DNA of 64,000 bases. Source: Candidatus Methylophosphatis roskildensis (GTDB taxonomy: Bacteria; Pseudomonadota; Gammaproteobacteria; Burkholderiales; Rhodocyclaceae). Of the stretch, positions 17,330-29,020 are shown piece after piece. The stretch covers positions 682,001-746,000 of the forward strand of contig JADJEV010000005.1 in NCBI GenBank assembly GCA_016708905.1. Reading direction: 5' to 3'. A program made the translations under genes and the position numbers. The first letter of the stretch is position 1. The number at the start of each line of letters is the position of its first letter. The notes under the pieces are model-generated. The model did no database searches and was not told the origin of the DNA. It saw only the letters and a list, made by a program, of their open reading frames with translations.

Positions 17330-17949
17330 TGCGCCGGGCGTTGATCCTCGTGCTGGCAATGCTGACCGCGGCCTGTGCCGGCCAGAGGCCGTTTTTCCAG
17401 TTCACGTCGAAGTCGGCGGGCCGCGAACGCATCACGCTGCTGCCCGGCGCGGACGGCAAGGTCGGCAAGGTCATCGTCAGCGCGGGCGAAAGCCGGGTGA
17501 CGCTCGACAGCGCCTACGCCACTGCCGAGATTCGCGGCGGCACCGTCAGCAAGGGCGAGGCCGACCAGGAAGCATCGCGCGCGCGCATCGAGGTGGCACT
17601 GGCCGCCCTGCCGCGGCCGCCGCGCAAGTTCACGGTGTTCTACCAGCTTGACCAGAGCACCTTGACCCCGGATTCGAAACAGGATCTCGAAGCGATCAGG
17701 CACTATCTCGCGAATGTCATCGCCCCGGAGGTTGTCGTCACCGGGCATGCCGACCGGCTCGGCCCCATGGCATACAACGACGAGTTGTCGCTGCGGCGGG
17801 CAAAGCAGATACGCCAGGTTCTTGTCGAGGCCGGCATTCCCGGCGACCGGATCCAGGTGATTGCCCGCGGCGAGCGCGAGCCGCTCATCGCTACCCCCGA
17901 CAACCTGAGCGAGCCGCACAACCGGCGGGTCGAGATCAAGTTGCGCTGA
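17329..17949 (+). CDS. OmpA-family lipoprotein
   Basis: The 206-aa product carries a lipoprotein signal (MRRALILVLAMLTAACAGQ, lipobox LTAAC) and a C-terminal OmpA/Pal peptidoglycan-binding domain (about residues 100-206). Seen there are VFYQLDQSTLTPDSKQDLEA, VTGHADRLGPMAYNDELSLR and ARGEREPL...PHNRRVEIKL. It should link outer membrane and cell wall. It is coupled to the FecR-domain gene, and the pair likely forms one envelope module. Its 3' end faces trpE, 23 bp away. Confidence 0.93.
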   Translation: MRRALILVLAMLTAACAGQRPFFQFTSKSAGRERITLLPGADGKVGKVIVSAGESRVTLDSAYATAEIRGGTVSKGEADQEASRARIEVALAALPRPPRKFTVFYQLDQSTLTPDSKQDLEAIRHYLANVIAPEVVVTGHADRLGPMAYNDELSLRRAKQIRQVLVEAGIPGDRIQVIARGEREPLIATPDNLSEPHNRRVEIKLR

Positions 17950-17972
17950 ACCCCCGACAGAACGGCGCGGAC

Positions 17973-19466
17973 TCACACCGCAACCTCGCCATCGAGCCGC
18001 GTATCGAGCCCGGCTTCGGCCAGTTCGGCGGCGCGCAACTGGGCACGCGCCTTGTTCTGTGTTTCCAACCATTCCGAGTCGGGATCCGAGTCGGCGACGA
18101 TGCCCGCCCCGGCCTGCACATGCAGCACGCCGTCCTTGATCACTGCGGTGCGGATCGCGATGCACAGATCCATGTCGCCGTTGAAACCCAGATAGCCCGC
18201 CGCACCGGCGTAGATTCCGCGCTTGACCGGTTCGAGTTCATCGATGATCTCCATCGCACGCACCTTGGGCGCACCGGACACGGTTCCGGCCGGAAAAGTC
18301 GCGCGCAGCACGTCGAGCGCCGACAGGCCGTTCTTAAGCGTCGCCTCGACATTCGACACGATGTGCATGACATGGGAGTAGCGCTCGACTGTGAACTGGT
18401 CGGTCACCCGGACACTGCCGGTGGCCGCCACACGTCCGGCGTCGTTACGGCCGAGATCGAGCAGCATCAGGTGTTCGGCACGCTCCTTTTGATCGGCCAG
18501 CAGATCCGCTTCGAGCGCCTGGTCCTCGGCTGGCGTCGCACCGCGCTTGCGCGTGCCGGCGATCGGCCGCACCGTCACCGTGTTGTCCTCGAGGCGAACA
18601 AGGATCTCCGGCGAGGCGCCAACGACGTGGAAATCCTCGAAATCGAAGTAGATCATGTAGGGCGACGGATTCAGTGTGCGCAGGGTACGGTACAGCGCCA
18701 GCGGGTGCGCCTTGAACGGCTTGCTCATGCGCTGCGACAGCACCACCTGCATGATGTCGCCATCGACGATGTACTGCTTGGCGCGGCGCACCGCGGCCTT
18801 GAACGCCTCCTCGCCGAATCCGGAAACCGCAGGCTCGGATACGCAGGGTGCCTCGGGTGGAATCGTTGCCGGCTGCCGTAGCAGCGTCACGAGCTCCTTG
18901 AGCCGCGCAACCGCATGGCGATATGCACCTGGCACGCCGGGCTCGGCATAGACCACAAGCGTAAGCTTGCCCGACAGATTGTCGACGATCGCGATTTCCT
19001 CGGACAGCAGCAAAACGATGTCGGGCGTGCCGAGCGGATCGGGCTTGTCCACCTGGGCGAGCTTCGGTTCGATGTAGCGCACCGTGTCATAGCCGAACAG
19101 ACCGACCAGCCCGCCGCAGAAGCGCGGCAAGCCGGCCATGTGCGGCACCTTGAAACGCGAATTGAACTCGGCGACGAAGGCCATCGGGTTCGAGTAGTCG
19201 CGCCGCTCGGCGATGCGCTCGCCGGTGATGGTGAGCACGGTGCGGCCATAGACGGCAACGCGGGTTCTGGCTGCCAGCCCGACGAACGAATAGCGGCCGA
19301 AGCGCTCGCCACCCTGCACGGACTCGAGCAGGTAGGTGTACGGCGCATCGGCCAGCTTGAGGTAGATCGAAAGCGGGGTGTCGAGATCGGCAAAGGTCTC
19401 GAGCGTGACCGGGATGCGGTTATAGCCCAGACCGGCGAGGTGATTGAACTCGGATTCGTTGATCAT
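17973..19466 (-). CDS. trpE: Anthranilate synthase component I TrpE
   Basis: The 497-aa product makes anthranilate from chorismate with ammonia from TrpG. The N-terminal region has the tryptophan feedback motif LLES (YLLESVQGGERFGRYSFVG, about residue 45). The chorismate-binding half has AGTRKRGATPAEDQALEADL, LLDLGRNDAGRVAATGSV and GTVSGAPKVRAMEIIDELEP. It is first in the trp series but is separated from trpG by the oppositely oriented fecR/ompA pair, so it needs its own terminator or read-through antisense to them. I found no convincing leader peptide with Trp codons upstream. Confidence 0.97.
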   Translation of the reverse strand: MINESEFNHLAGLGYNRIPVTLETFADLDTPLSIYLKLADAPYTYLLESVQGGERFGRYSFVGLAARTRVAVYGRTVLTITGERIAERRDYSNPMAFVAEFNSRFKVPHMAGLPRFCGGLVGLFGYDTVRYIEPKLAQVDKPDPLGTPDIVLLLSEEIAIVDNLSGKLTLVVYAEPGVPGAYRHAVARLKELVTLLRQPATIPPEAPCVSEPAVSGFGEEAFKAAVRRAKQYIVDGDIMQVVLSQRMSKPFKAHPLALYRTLRTLNPSPYMIYFDFEDFHVVGASPEILVRLEDNTVTVRPIAGTRKRGATPAEDQALEADLLADQKERAEHLMLLDLGRNDAGRVAATGSVRVTDQFTVERYSHVMHIVSNVEATLKNGLSALDVLRATFPAGTVSGAPKVRAMEIIDELEPVKRGIYAGAAGYLGFNGDMDLCIAIRTAVIKDGVLHVQAGAGIVADSDPDSEWLETQNKARAQLRAAELAEAGLDTRLDGEVAV

Positions 19467-19660
19467 GATTCCACGGCAGGCTTGAACGGGGATGTCTCGG
19501 ACGCCCGTGCGAATTGCAGTGCACGGGCCGCAAGCACGGCGCTAGCTGCGCCAGGACGTGCAGCACCGCCAGGGCCAGGCCCCGTGCGCCGCATCGATAC
19601 TCCCGAGTTCTCGCAAGCGAATCACGATGAAAGGACGCCTTCTGTGTGTTGGAACTTGCT

Positions 19661-20359
19661 TCAGCGCAAGGACGGCTGCAATATCGCAGCGGCATCCAGG
19701 AGCGAGTCGACTATAGCATCACAATCGATGTCGCGGACATCGCCGCCTTCGTTGTAGCCGTAGGGCACGCACAACACACGGCAACCGGCATTGCGCCCGG
19801 CCAGTGCGTCGTTGGTCGAATCGCCGATCATCACGGCCTCCTTCGGCGCGACCCCGAGCGTCGAACAAGCGTGCAGCAGGGGTGCCGGGTGGGGCTTCTT
19901 CTCGGGCGTGGTATCGCCGCTGACGACGACCGGAAAGTACGGCGCGAGTCCGGTTCGTTCAAGCAGCGGCAGGGTGAAATCGCCCGCCTTGTTGGTGATG
20001 CAAGCGAGCTTCAGTCCCTTGTCGCGCATCGCCACCAGGCCTTCGATCACTCTGGGATAAATCGTGGTCTCCAGGCCATTGACGGCGGCGTAGTGACGCT
20101 TGAAGATCGGCAGCGCCAGCGCAAGTTCGTCCGGGTCCGGCTCGATGTTGTCGTCCAGATGGCCGGTGAGGCAGCGCTTGACCAGCACCGGAATGCCCTT
20201 GCCGACGTAGGATCTCACCGTATCGATGCCAAGCGGCGCACGGCCGATTTCGGCCAGCGTCCGGTTGGCCGCTTCGGCCAGATCGGGAATCGTGTCGAGC
20301 AGCGTGCCGTCCAGATCGATCAGCACCGCCCGCACACCCGGCATCAGCGCGCCATTCAC
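19661..20359 (-). CDS. gph: Phosphoglycolate phosphatase
   Basis: The 232-aa HAD-family enzyme removes phosphate from 2-phosphoglycolate. Motifs are the nucleophile LIDLDGTLLDTIPDLAEAAN, the motif II/III region LACITNKAGDF with Lys, and MIGDSTNDALAGRNAGCRVL with the Mg-binding Asp residues. The first codon is GTG at 20359, which overlaps the rpe stop as GTGA. An ATG at 20344 is an alternative start. The rpe-gph pairing is typical for betaproteobacteria, where gph often lies between rpe and trpE. Confidence 0.95.
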   Translation of the reverse strand: MNGALMPGVRAVLIDLDGTLLDTIPDLAEAANRTLAEIGRAPLGIDTVRSYVGKGIPVLVKRCLTGHLDDNIEPDPDELALALPIFKRHYAAVNGLETTIYPRVIEGLVAMRDKGLKLACITNKAGDFTLPLLERTGLAPYFPVVVSGDTTPEKKPHPAPLLHACSTLGVAPKEAVMIGDSTNDALAGRNAGCRVLCVPYGYNEGGDVRDIDCDAIVDSLLDAAAILQPSLR

Positions 20360-21033
20360 GAGCGAACGACCTTGGCAAGCTCGGCCCGCATCGCATCGAT
20401 CGTGGCCTTGTAGTCCTTGGTGCTGTAGATCGCCGAGCCTGCGACAAAGGTGTCGGCGCCTGCCCGCGCGATCTCGGCGATATTGTCTACCTTGACCCCG
20501 CCGTCGATTTCGAGGCGAATGTCTCGCCCACTATCGTCGATGCGCTGCCTGACCGCGCGCAGCTTGGCCAGCGCCTCGGCGATGAACTTCTGCCCGCCGA
20601 AGCCCGGATTCACCGACATGATGAGAATCAGATCGAGCTTGTCCATCACGTGATCGAGGTAGTTGAGCGGGGTAGCCGGGTTGAACACCAGCCCGGTCTG
20701 GCAGCCGGATTCCTTGATCAGCCCGAGCGTGCGATCGATATGCTCGGAACCCTCGGGGTGAAAGCTGATCAGGTCGGCGCCCGCCTTGGCAAAATCCGGA
20801 ACGATGCGATCGACCGGCTTGACCATAAGGTGCACATCGATCGTCGCCTTGGTCAGCGGACGGATGGCTTCGCATACCAGCGGCCCGATCGTCAGGTTGG
20901 GAACGTAATGGTTGTCCATCACGTCGAAATGGATCCAGTCGGCGCCGGCTTCGATGACATTCGTCACCTCGTCGCCCAGTCTGGCGAAATTGGCGGAAAG
21001 GATACTTGGAGCGATTCGGTACGTGGGGTACAT
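20356..21033 (-). CDS. rpe: Ribulose-phosphate 3-epimerase
   Basis: The 225-aa TIM-barrel enzyme interconverts ribulose 5-phosphate and xylulose 5-phosphate. It begins YRIAPSILSANFARLGDEVT and contains IHFDVMDNHYVPNLTIGP, ISFHPEGSEHIDRTL, MSVNPGFGGQKFIAEALAKL and LEIDGGVKVDNI. The metal-binding His and Asp residues are in place. It is first in an rpe-gph unit and divergent from apaG across 154 bp. Confidence 0.97.
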   Translation of the reverse strand: MYPTYRIAPSILSANFARLGDEVTNVIEAGADWIHFDVMDNHYVPNLTIGPLVCEAIRPLTKATIDVHLMVKPVDRIVPDFAKAGADLISFHPEGSEHIDRTLGLIKESGCQTGLVFNPATPLNYLDHVMDKLDLILIMSVNPGFGGQKFIAEALAKLRAVRQRIDDSGRDIRLEIDGGVKVDNIAEIARAGADTFVAGSAIYSTKDYKATIDAMRAELAKVVRS

Positions 21034-21187
21034 GGCGCCACCTCGGATGCTGTTCTGAATGGTTCGATTTTAATCACAGGCGCACTGCAGGCGGCATCAG
21101 GGTTTCTTTGCCGCATCCTCGATAAGCGCTGATGATCGAGCACGCAAAGCGATTGTCAGTGGACGGGAAATCGGATTCAATAGCGAC

Positions 21188-21571
21188 ATGGCTGACGCAA
21201 GCAAATACGAAATCACGATCGGCACCCAGCCGCAGTTCCTCGACGAACAGTCGGATGTCGAGGCGGGTCGTTTCGTGTTCGCCTACACGATCTCGATTCG
21301 CAATACTGGCAGCGTCGGGGCGCAACTGATTTCGCGCCACTGGGTCATCACCGATGGCGATGGCAAGGTGCAGGAGGTTCGCGGACTCGGCGTAGTCGGC
21401 AACCAGCCGTTCCTCAAACCCGGCGAGAGCTTCGAGTACACCAGCGGCTGCGCGCTGACCACTCCGGTCGGCACCATGCGCGGCTGCTACCAGATGACCG
21501 CCGAAGACGGCACCCAGTTCGACGCTCCGGTCGCCGAATTCACGCTGGCCATGCCGCGGGTGCTGCACTAG
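21188..21571 (+). CDS. apaG: ApaG protein
   Basis: The 127-aa beta-sandwich protein (FN3-like ApaG domain) has the family features FAYTISIRNTGSVGAQLISR, HWVITDGDGKVQEVRGLGVV, SFEYTSGCALTTPVGTMRG and FTLAMPRVLH. ApaG has been linked to Co/Mg resistance and to nucleotide binding, but its exact role is not settled. It converges with argJ; the two stop regions overlap by 4 bp. Confidence 0.96.
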   Translation: MADASKYEITIGTQPQFLDEQSDVEAGRFVFAYTISIRNTGSVGAQLISRHWVITDGDGKVQEVRGLGVVGNQPFLKPGESFEYTSGCALTTPVGTMRGCYQMTAEDGTQFDAPVAEFTLAMPRVLH

Positions 21572-22803
21572 CTTCGGTAGTCGGCGTTGATCTTGACGTA
21601 GTCGTAGGACAGATCGCAGGTCCACACACTGGCGACGGCATCGCCGCGAGCGAGATCGACGCGTATGGTGATCTCGGCCTGCTGCATGATCCGTGCGCCG
21701 TCCTGCTCGCGATAGGCGGGATTGCGGCCGCCGTCGACCGATACCAGCACATCGTCGAGCCACATGCGGATGCGGTTCACGTCGAGGTCGGTGATGCCGG
21801 CGTTGCCGATCGCCGCGAGAATGCGGCCAAGATTCGGATCGCTGGCGAAGAATGCCGTCTTGACCAGCGGCGAGTGCGCGATCGCGTAGCCGACCGCCTT
21901 GCACTCCGCGCGGTTGTCGCCGCCTTCGACCAGGATGCGGATGTACTTGGTCGCGCCCTCTCCGTCGCGCACGATGGCCTGAGCCAGTTCGCGGGCGACG
22001 TCGGTCACGGATTCCGCCAGCAGCGCATACTCGGGACACGACTCGCCGATCTCTGAACCGCCCGCGCCGCCGGTCGCAATCAGGATGAAGGAGTCATTGG
22101 TCGACGTGTCGCCGTCGACCGTGACGCAGTTGAAGGACTCGTCTGCCGCCTCGCGAACCATTCTCGCCAGCGCAGCCTGCGAAATCGCCGCGTCGGTGGC
22201 GACAAAGCCCAGCATGGTTGCCATGTTCGGCCTGATCATCCCGGCGCCCTTGGCAATGCCGGTGATCGTGATCGTGCGCCCGCCGAGTTCGATCTGGCGC
22301 GAGGCCGCCTTGGCGACGGTATCGGTGGTCATGATGGCGTGCGCCGCGTCGAACCAGTTGTCGGCATCGAGATCGGCGACGCAGGCAGGCAGGCCCGCCT
22401 CGATCCGCTCGACCGGCAGCGGCTCCAGAATCACGCCGGTGGAAAACGGCAGCACTTGCTCGGGCACCACGGAGAGCCGTCGCGCCACCGCGGCGCAGGT
22501 CGCCTGTGCCGCCAGCCAGCCCGGTTCGCCGGTCCCCGCGTTGGCAATGCCGGTGTTGACCACCAGCGCGCGAATCTCGCCCGGGCTTTCTGGCCCGCCC
22601 AGGTGGCGCTGACAGACCTGCACAGGCGCCGCGCAAAAGAGATTGCGAGTGAACACACCGGCCGCCCTCGACCCCGCTGCCAATTCGATCAGCAGCAGAT
22701 CCTTGCGATCGAGCTTGCGAATGCCGGCCTCGGCAATGCCGAGCCGTACACCGCGGACCGGCTTCAATTGCGAGGCTGCAGGTGTCTGGTAGTTGACGGG
22801 CAT
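21568..22803 (-). CDS. argJ: Bifunctional glutamate N-acetyltransferase/amino-acid acetyltransferase ArgJ
   Basis: The 411-aa precursor recycles the acetyl group between N-acetylornithine and glutamate in arginine synthesis. It self-cleaves before the Thr in KGAGMIRPNMATMLGF. Other marks are NAGTGEPGWLAAQATCAA and NRAECKAVGYAIAHSPLVKT. The ATG at 22803 (MPVNYQTPAAS) has GGAG 6 bases upstream, so the 44-residue extension further up is excluded. Confidence 0.96.
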   Translation of the reverse strand: MPVNYQTPAASQLKPVRGVRLGIAEAGIRKLDRKDLLLIELAAGSRAAGVFTRNLFCAAPVQVCQRHLGGPESPGEIRALVVNTGIANAGTGEPGWLAAQATCAAVARRLSVVPEQVLPFSTGVILEPLPVERIEAGLPACVADLDADNWFDAAHAIMTTDTVAKAASRQIELGGRTITITGIAKGAGMIRPNMATMLGFVATDAAISQAALARMVREAADESFNCVTVDGDTSTNDSFILIATGGAGGSEIGESCPEYALLAESVTDVARELAQAIVRDGEGATKYIRILVEGGDNRAECKAVGYAIAHSPLVKTAFFASDPNLGRILAAIGNAGITDLDVNRIRMWLDDVLVSVDGGRNPAYREQDGARIMQQAEITIRVDLARGDAVASVWTCDLSYDYVKINADYRS

Positions 22804-23013
22804 GGGATCTCCGGACGAGTCGGCTGGCAGCCGACCGGATGATAACTCATGGTGTTGACCACGTCCTCGCATCGCCGACCGCTCGAATGACAGTGCGCAA
22901 GAAAGCTCAGTTATTTTGCAAATCGTGTCATCCATAACGGCAGGCGCATCGTTTAACTTCTCGCAGCGAACAGATACCGCTGATTTCCGCCAATCAAATC
23001 AATGGAGTGCATC

Positions 23014-23055
23014 ATGGCCAAGCGCAAGAGCAAGGGCAAGGGCAAGAAGAAGTAA
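23014..23055 (+). CDS. 13-aa lysine-rich micro-ORF
   Basis: A complete 13-codon ORF encodes MAKRKSKGKGKKK: nine of thirteen residues are Lys or Arg. GGAG lies at 23004-23007, an ideal distance from the ATG, and the ORF is followed by a hairpin (CGACAGGC/GCCTGTCG) and then a strong rho-independent terminator. This arrangement (ribosome-binding site, tiny ORF, terminator) is what a stand-alone micro-gene would look like. It might instead be a leader ORF or part of a small RNA. The ABC transporter gene begins 105 bp downstream, beyond the terminator. Confidence 0.5.
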   Translation: MAKRKSKGKGKKK

Positions 23056-23088
23056 TGCCCCGACAGGCGTAGCCTGTCGCCGTCGAAG

Positions 23089-23118
23089 CAAAAAAGCAGG
23101 CGTCAGTCTGCTTTTTTG
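23089..23118 (+). terminator. Rho-independent terminator after the micro-ORF
   Basis: The stem AAAAAAGCAG, loop, CTGCTTTTTTG ends in a run of six T on the plus strand. A smaller stem (about 23062-23080) stands before it. It ends the transcript of the 13-codon ORF before the ABC gene. Confidence 0.88.
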
Positions 23119-23160
23119 TTTGTTGGCAGATCCGAACGAATCTGGCCGATATTTCCCGAC

Positions 23161-24669
23161 ATGCCTTCCCGAGCCAAGCACGCGTTTCGACCGCGCGATT
23201 TTCTGGGGTTTTTGGTCGGCCCCGCGATTTTCGCCATGCTGGCGATGGTCGTTGTGCAGGAACTGCTGGGTGCGACGACGACCTGGCTGGTAATCCAGAT
23301 AGCCCGCGACATTGCCGAAGAGCATGTTTCGGCCAGCGGCTTTGTCTGGATCATCGTCGTCCAGACCGTGTCCTACCTGGCGGGTGCCGCCAGTTGGATA
23401 TTCTCCGAGCGCGCCGGCTTCGGCGCCTATGGCCGCTACATGTTGCATTTCGCGCGCCAGAACCGCTTCCGGACGGCCGTGCTGGGCGATGCCGGTGCGC
23501 GCGAAAAGACCGAACCCTTCCTGACCAGCGAGACCTTCCACATTTGCTTCGATCTGATGAACGATCTGCAGTTCTACCTGCGGCTGTTCTTCAACCTGGC
23601 ATTCAACGGACTGGTTCTCGGGGTCGAAATCGACGCCGGTCTGCCGCTGGCGTTCGCCGTGGCGTTTGTCATTCTGGCGACCCTGCAATGGTTCCTGCGC
23701 AAGCCACTGGCCAATGCGTTCCTGCACAATCAGCGCATGACCAACCGGATGACCGCACGCACCTACAACGCCTGGGACAACATCTTCACCGGCAACCACT
23801 ACAACTTCGCGCTGTGGCACCGCGACTTTCGCCAGCGTCTCACCGCCGCCCTGGCCGCCCAGATCCGGGCCATCCTGGCGCGCGAGGGCTGGAGCGCGAT
23901 CAGCGGCGTGATCGCACTCGTGCTGGTGCTGACGACGACCGCATGGGTGGCAGTCCAGGACGCCGGCAATACCGCGCTGTTGATCGGACTGGCCGCCACA
24001 CTGCCACGCCAGATCGAGATGACCCTCGACATGCACCAGCTGACGACGGGATTCAACGACCTGGTTGCCGTATGGGTGCGGATCAAGGGCGTTTGCGAGC
24101 ACTTCCACCCGCAGTCCGACGCCGGTTTCGTCGATCGTATCGCCTTCGGTCACATCGTTCTCAAGCACGGCGAACGCGAACAACTCTGTCATTCGCTGGC
24201 AGAGGCGGTCGGCGGCGTCCTGTCGGCCCGCACCGGGCTGGTCGCCGTGCGCGGCGGCAACGGGGTCGGGAAATCGACGCTGCTGGCGGCACTCAAGAAC
24301 GTGCTGCGAGGCAAGGCGTACTACTGGCCGACCCAGGATCGGCTCGCATTTCAGTTCAATGCGCAGAGCGGCCCGGTCAGCACGGCGCCGTCGCCCGGGT
24401 CATCTCGCGATTCCGGCGAAGACCAGGAGGCCGAAGATGCCGGCGAACTCAGCGCGGCGGAGGAAGCCGCGTTGAAGCAGGGCTATTCGTCGGGGGAACG
24501 TCAGCTTCAGGTGCTGCGCGAAATCGTCGCCGGCACCGATTACCCGGTCTACCTGCTCGACGAGTGGGATGCCAACCTCGATCCCGCCAACCGCAAGGCG
24601 GCCAGCAGACTGGTTGCAAAGCTGGCGGAAAGGGCGCGGGTCGTCGAAATCTCGCACCGCGACGGATAG
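23161..24669 (+). CDS. ABC half-transporter with shortened, atypical ATPase domain
   Basis: The 502-aa product has a membrane domain with about five or six helices in residues 15-310 and one nucleotide-binding domain. The Walker A GGNGVGKST is at about 365-373, the signature SSGERQ at 443-448, Walker B VYLLDEWDAN at 463-472 and the switch His near 499. The stretch between Walker A and the signature is only about 70 residues and contains a low-complexity acidic insert (SGEDQEAEDAGELSAAEEAA), so the usual helical subdomain looks replaced. Substrate and family are unknown. I chose the ATG at 23161 because the upstream frame lies in the terminator, although no clear ribosome-binding site is seen. 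Confidence 0.78.
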   Translation: MPSRAKHAFRPRDFLGFLVGPAIFAMLAMVVVQELLGATTTWLVIQIARDIAEEHVSASGFVWIIVVQTVSYLAGAASWIFSERAGFGAYGRYMLHFARQNRFRTAVLGDAGAREKTEPFLTSETFHICFDLMNDLQFYLRLFFNLAFNGLVLGVEIDAGLPLAFAVAFVILATLQWFLRKPLANAFLHNQRMTNRMTARTYNAWDNIFTGNHYNFALWHRDFRQRLTAALAAQIRAILAREGWSAISGVIALVLVLTTTAWVAVQDAGNTALLIGLAATLPRQIEMTLDMHQLTTGFNDLVAVWVRIKGVCEHFHPQSDAGFVDRIAFGHIVLKHGEREQLCHSLAEAVGGVLSARTGLVAVRGGNGVGKSTLLAALKNVLRGKAYYWPTQDRLAFQFNAQSGPVSTAPSPGSSRDSGEDQEAEDAGELSAAEEAALKQGYSSGERQLQVLREIVAGTDYPVYLLDEWDANLDPANRKAASRLVAKLAERARVVEISHRDG

Positions 24670-24688
24670 CCCGCTGATACCAGCCGCG

Positions 24689-27439
<2,751 letters not shown>

Positions 27440-27544
27440 GGAATGCGGTGGGCGGCGATGCGAATGCAGAGGCCGAACGCGACAAAAGCCGCGATTTTAG
27501 CACGTGCCCCATGGCCCTTCCGGGCCCGGGATGCCGAGCGAGCG

Positions 27545-28495
27545 CTAGCGCGCGAGCTTCGGCGCCAGGGCGATGTCGGTCTGCCGGGCGTGGCGCAGAA
27601 AATCGTTCGGGTTCATCGACGCACCGTTGGCGCGTACCTCGAAGTGCAGGTGCGGCCCGGTCGAACGACCGGTCGAGCCGAGTTCGGCGATCTTTTGCCC
27701 ACGCCGGACGAATACGCCGGGTTGAACCAGCAGCCTGGAACAATGTGCGTAGCGCGTCGTCAGTCCCTTGCCGTGATCGATTTCGATCAGGTTGCCGTAA
27801 CCGGGATGCACCTCCGAGACGATCACCATGCCGGCGGCGGCAGCGAAGACCGGCGTTCCGGTATCGCCGGGGAAATCCACTCCCTCGTGCATCGCGCGAT
27901 GCCCGGTGAATGGATCGATGCGCATGCCGTAGCCGGAGGTGTTCCAGTCCGCCTGCACCGGCAAGGTGGTCGGCAACAGGTTGCTGCGGACGCGTTCGTC
28001 GAGCAGTTCGCTCTCCACCAGGCCAAGGTAGTCGCTGCGCAGGTCGACCTGTTGCGACAGCACGTCGAGTTGCCGCTGAAGCTCGGCGGCCGAGAAGGCG
28101 CGCGCCGGCTCGACCAGCGGACCGCCCTGACCCGGCTTGTCGGCCGCCTTGAACTCCTGCGGCTTGAAGCCGACCAAGCCGCCGACGCGCTCGCCGAGCG
28201 AATCGAGCCGCAGCATCCTGGCCTGAATCTCGCCGATCTTGATCGCCATCGCATTGAGGTTGTCATGGACGAAGCTTTGCGTGCGCTGGCTTTCCTCGGC
28301 CCGCACGGACAGCGCGACATCCTGAACGAAAGGCAGACGCAGCTCGGCAGCGTGACGCAGCGTAATGAAAGAAAACAGCGAGGACAGTCCGAGCACGGTC
28401 AGCACCAGCAAACCCATCGCAAGCGCGACGTGGCGGATCGACAGCGAAATAGTCTTTGCCGTTGCGAGCCGATCCGAGACGAGAATAATATGCAC
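27545..28495 (-). CDS. M23 family membrane-anchored endopeptidase
   Basis: The 316-aa product has a cytosolic start (VHIILVSDRLATAKTISLSI), one membrane helix (about residues 25-45), a coiled-coil region and a C-terminal LytM/M23 domain. The zinc ligands and catalytic residues are intact: HEGVDFPGD and GPHLHFEVR. It should hydrolyse peptidoglycan crosslinks in the periplasm. No ATG fits; GTG at 28495 has AAGGAGG six bases upstream and is taken as the start. It is divergent from the DciA-like gene and lies upstream of secA. Confidence 0.93.
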   Translation of the reverse strand: MHIILVSDRLATAKTISLSIRHVALAMGLLVLTVLGLSSLFSFITLRHAAELRLPFVQDVALSVRAEESQRTQSFVHDNLNAMAIKIGEIQARMLRLDSLGERVGGLVGFKPQEFKAADKPGQGGPLVEPARAFSAAELQRQLDVLSQQVDLRSDYLGLVESELLDERVRSNLLPTTLPVQADWNTSGYGMRIDPFTGHRAMHEGVDFPGDTGTPVFAAAAGMVIVSEVHPGYGNLIEIDHGKGLTTRYAHCSRLLVQPGVFVRRGQKIAELGSTGRSTGPHLHFEVRANGASMNPNDFLRHARQTDIALAPKLAR

Positions 28496-28529
28496 TGTCT
28501 TCCTCCTTGGTCGCCCGGGAATCCATCGC

Positions 28530-28964
28530 ATGCAGTCGAAACCGCTTGGCGCCTTCTTCCAGTCTAACGACACGCTGGCGCATCTTCATGAGCACGCCAG
28601 CCGATTGCTCAGGCTGCAACGTGCCTACGAGGAATTCGCGCCCGCACACCTTGCGCAATCCAGTTGGATCGCCAATCTCAAGGCGGGGGTGGTTGTCATT
28701 CACGCCGCAAACGGTGCGGTCGCTGCCAAACTCAACCAGCTAACCCCGCGATTTGTCGACGAATTTTTGAATCGAGGTGTGGACCTTACCGGAATCGAGG
28801 TACGCCTGCAAGTCACGCCCTTGCGGCCGGCATCGCCGATCCACGAGCCGAGACCGGTGACTGTCGGGGCTCGGCAGGCACTGGCACGCCTCGAGTCGAA
28901 TCTGCCGGCCGATTCTCCACTACGACGGATTCTCGCCGGCTTCAGGCGCGACGTGCCAAGTTAA
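28530..28964 (+). CDS. dciA: DUF721/DciA family protein
   Basis: The 144-aa product belongs to the DUF721 family, of which DciA loads the DnaB helicase. The pattern LLRLQRAYEEFAPAHLAQSS, SWIANLKAGVVVIHAANGAV and AAKLNQLTPRFVDEFLNRG is typical. The C-terminal part, Pro/Arg-rich and then helical, differs from enterobacterial SecM and is normal for betaproteobacteria, where this gene lies between lpxC and secA. Function in helicase loading is assumed from the family. Confidence 0.85.
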   Translation: MQSKPLGAFFQSNDTLAHLHEHASRLLRLQRAYEEFAPAHLAQSSWIANLKAGVVVIHAANGAVAAKLNQLTPRFVDEFLNRGVDLTGIEVRLQVTPLRPASPIHEPRPVTVGARQALARLESNLPADSPLRRILAGFRRDVPS

Positions 28965-29020
28965 CCAGCCGATGCATCGGGCTGCGAGCCGCTCCTGTAT
29001 TGGGGTTTCAGCCTGGTAAC

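Noticed and set aside
19467..19660. Possible trp leader peptide/attenuator upstream of trpE
   Set aside because: No short ORF with tandem Trp codons and no competing hairpins followed by a T-run were found in the 194 bases before trpE.
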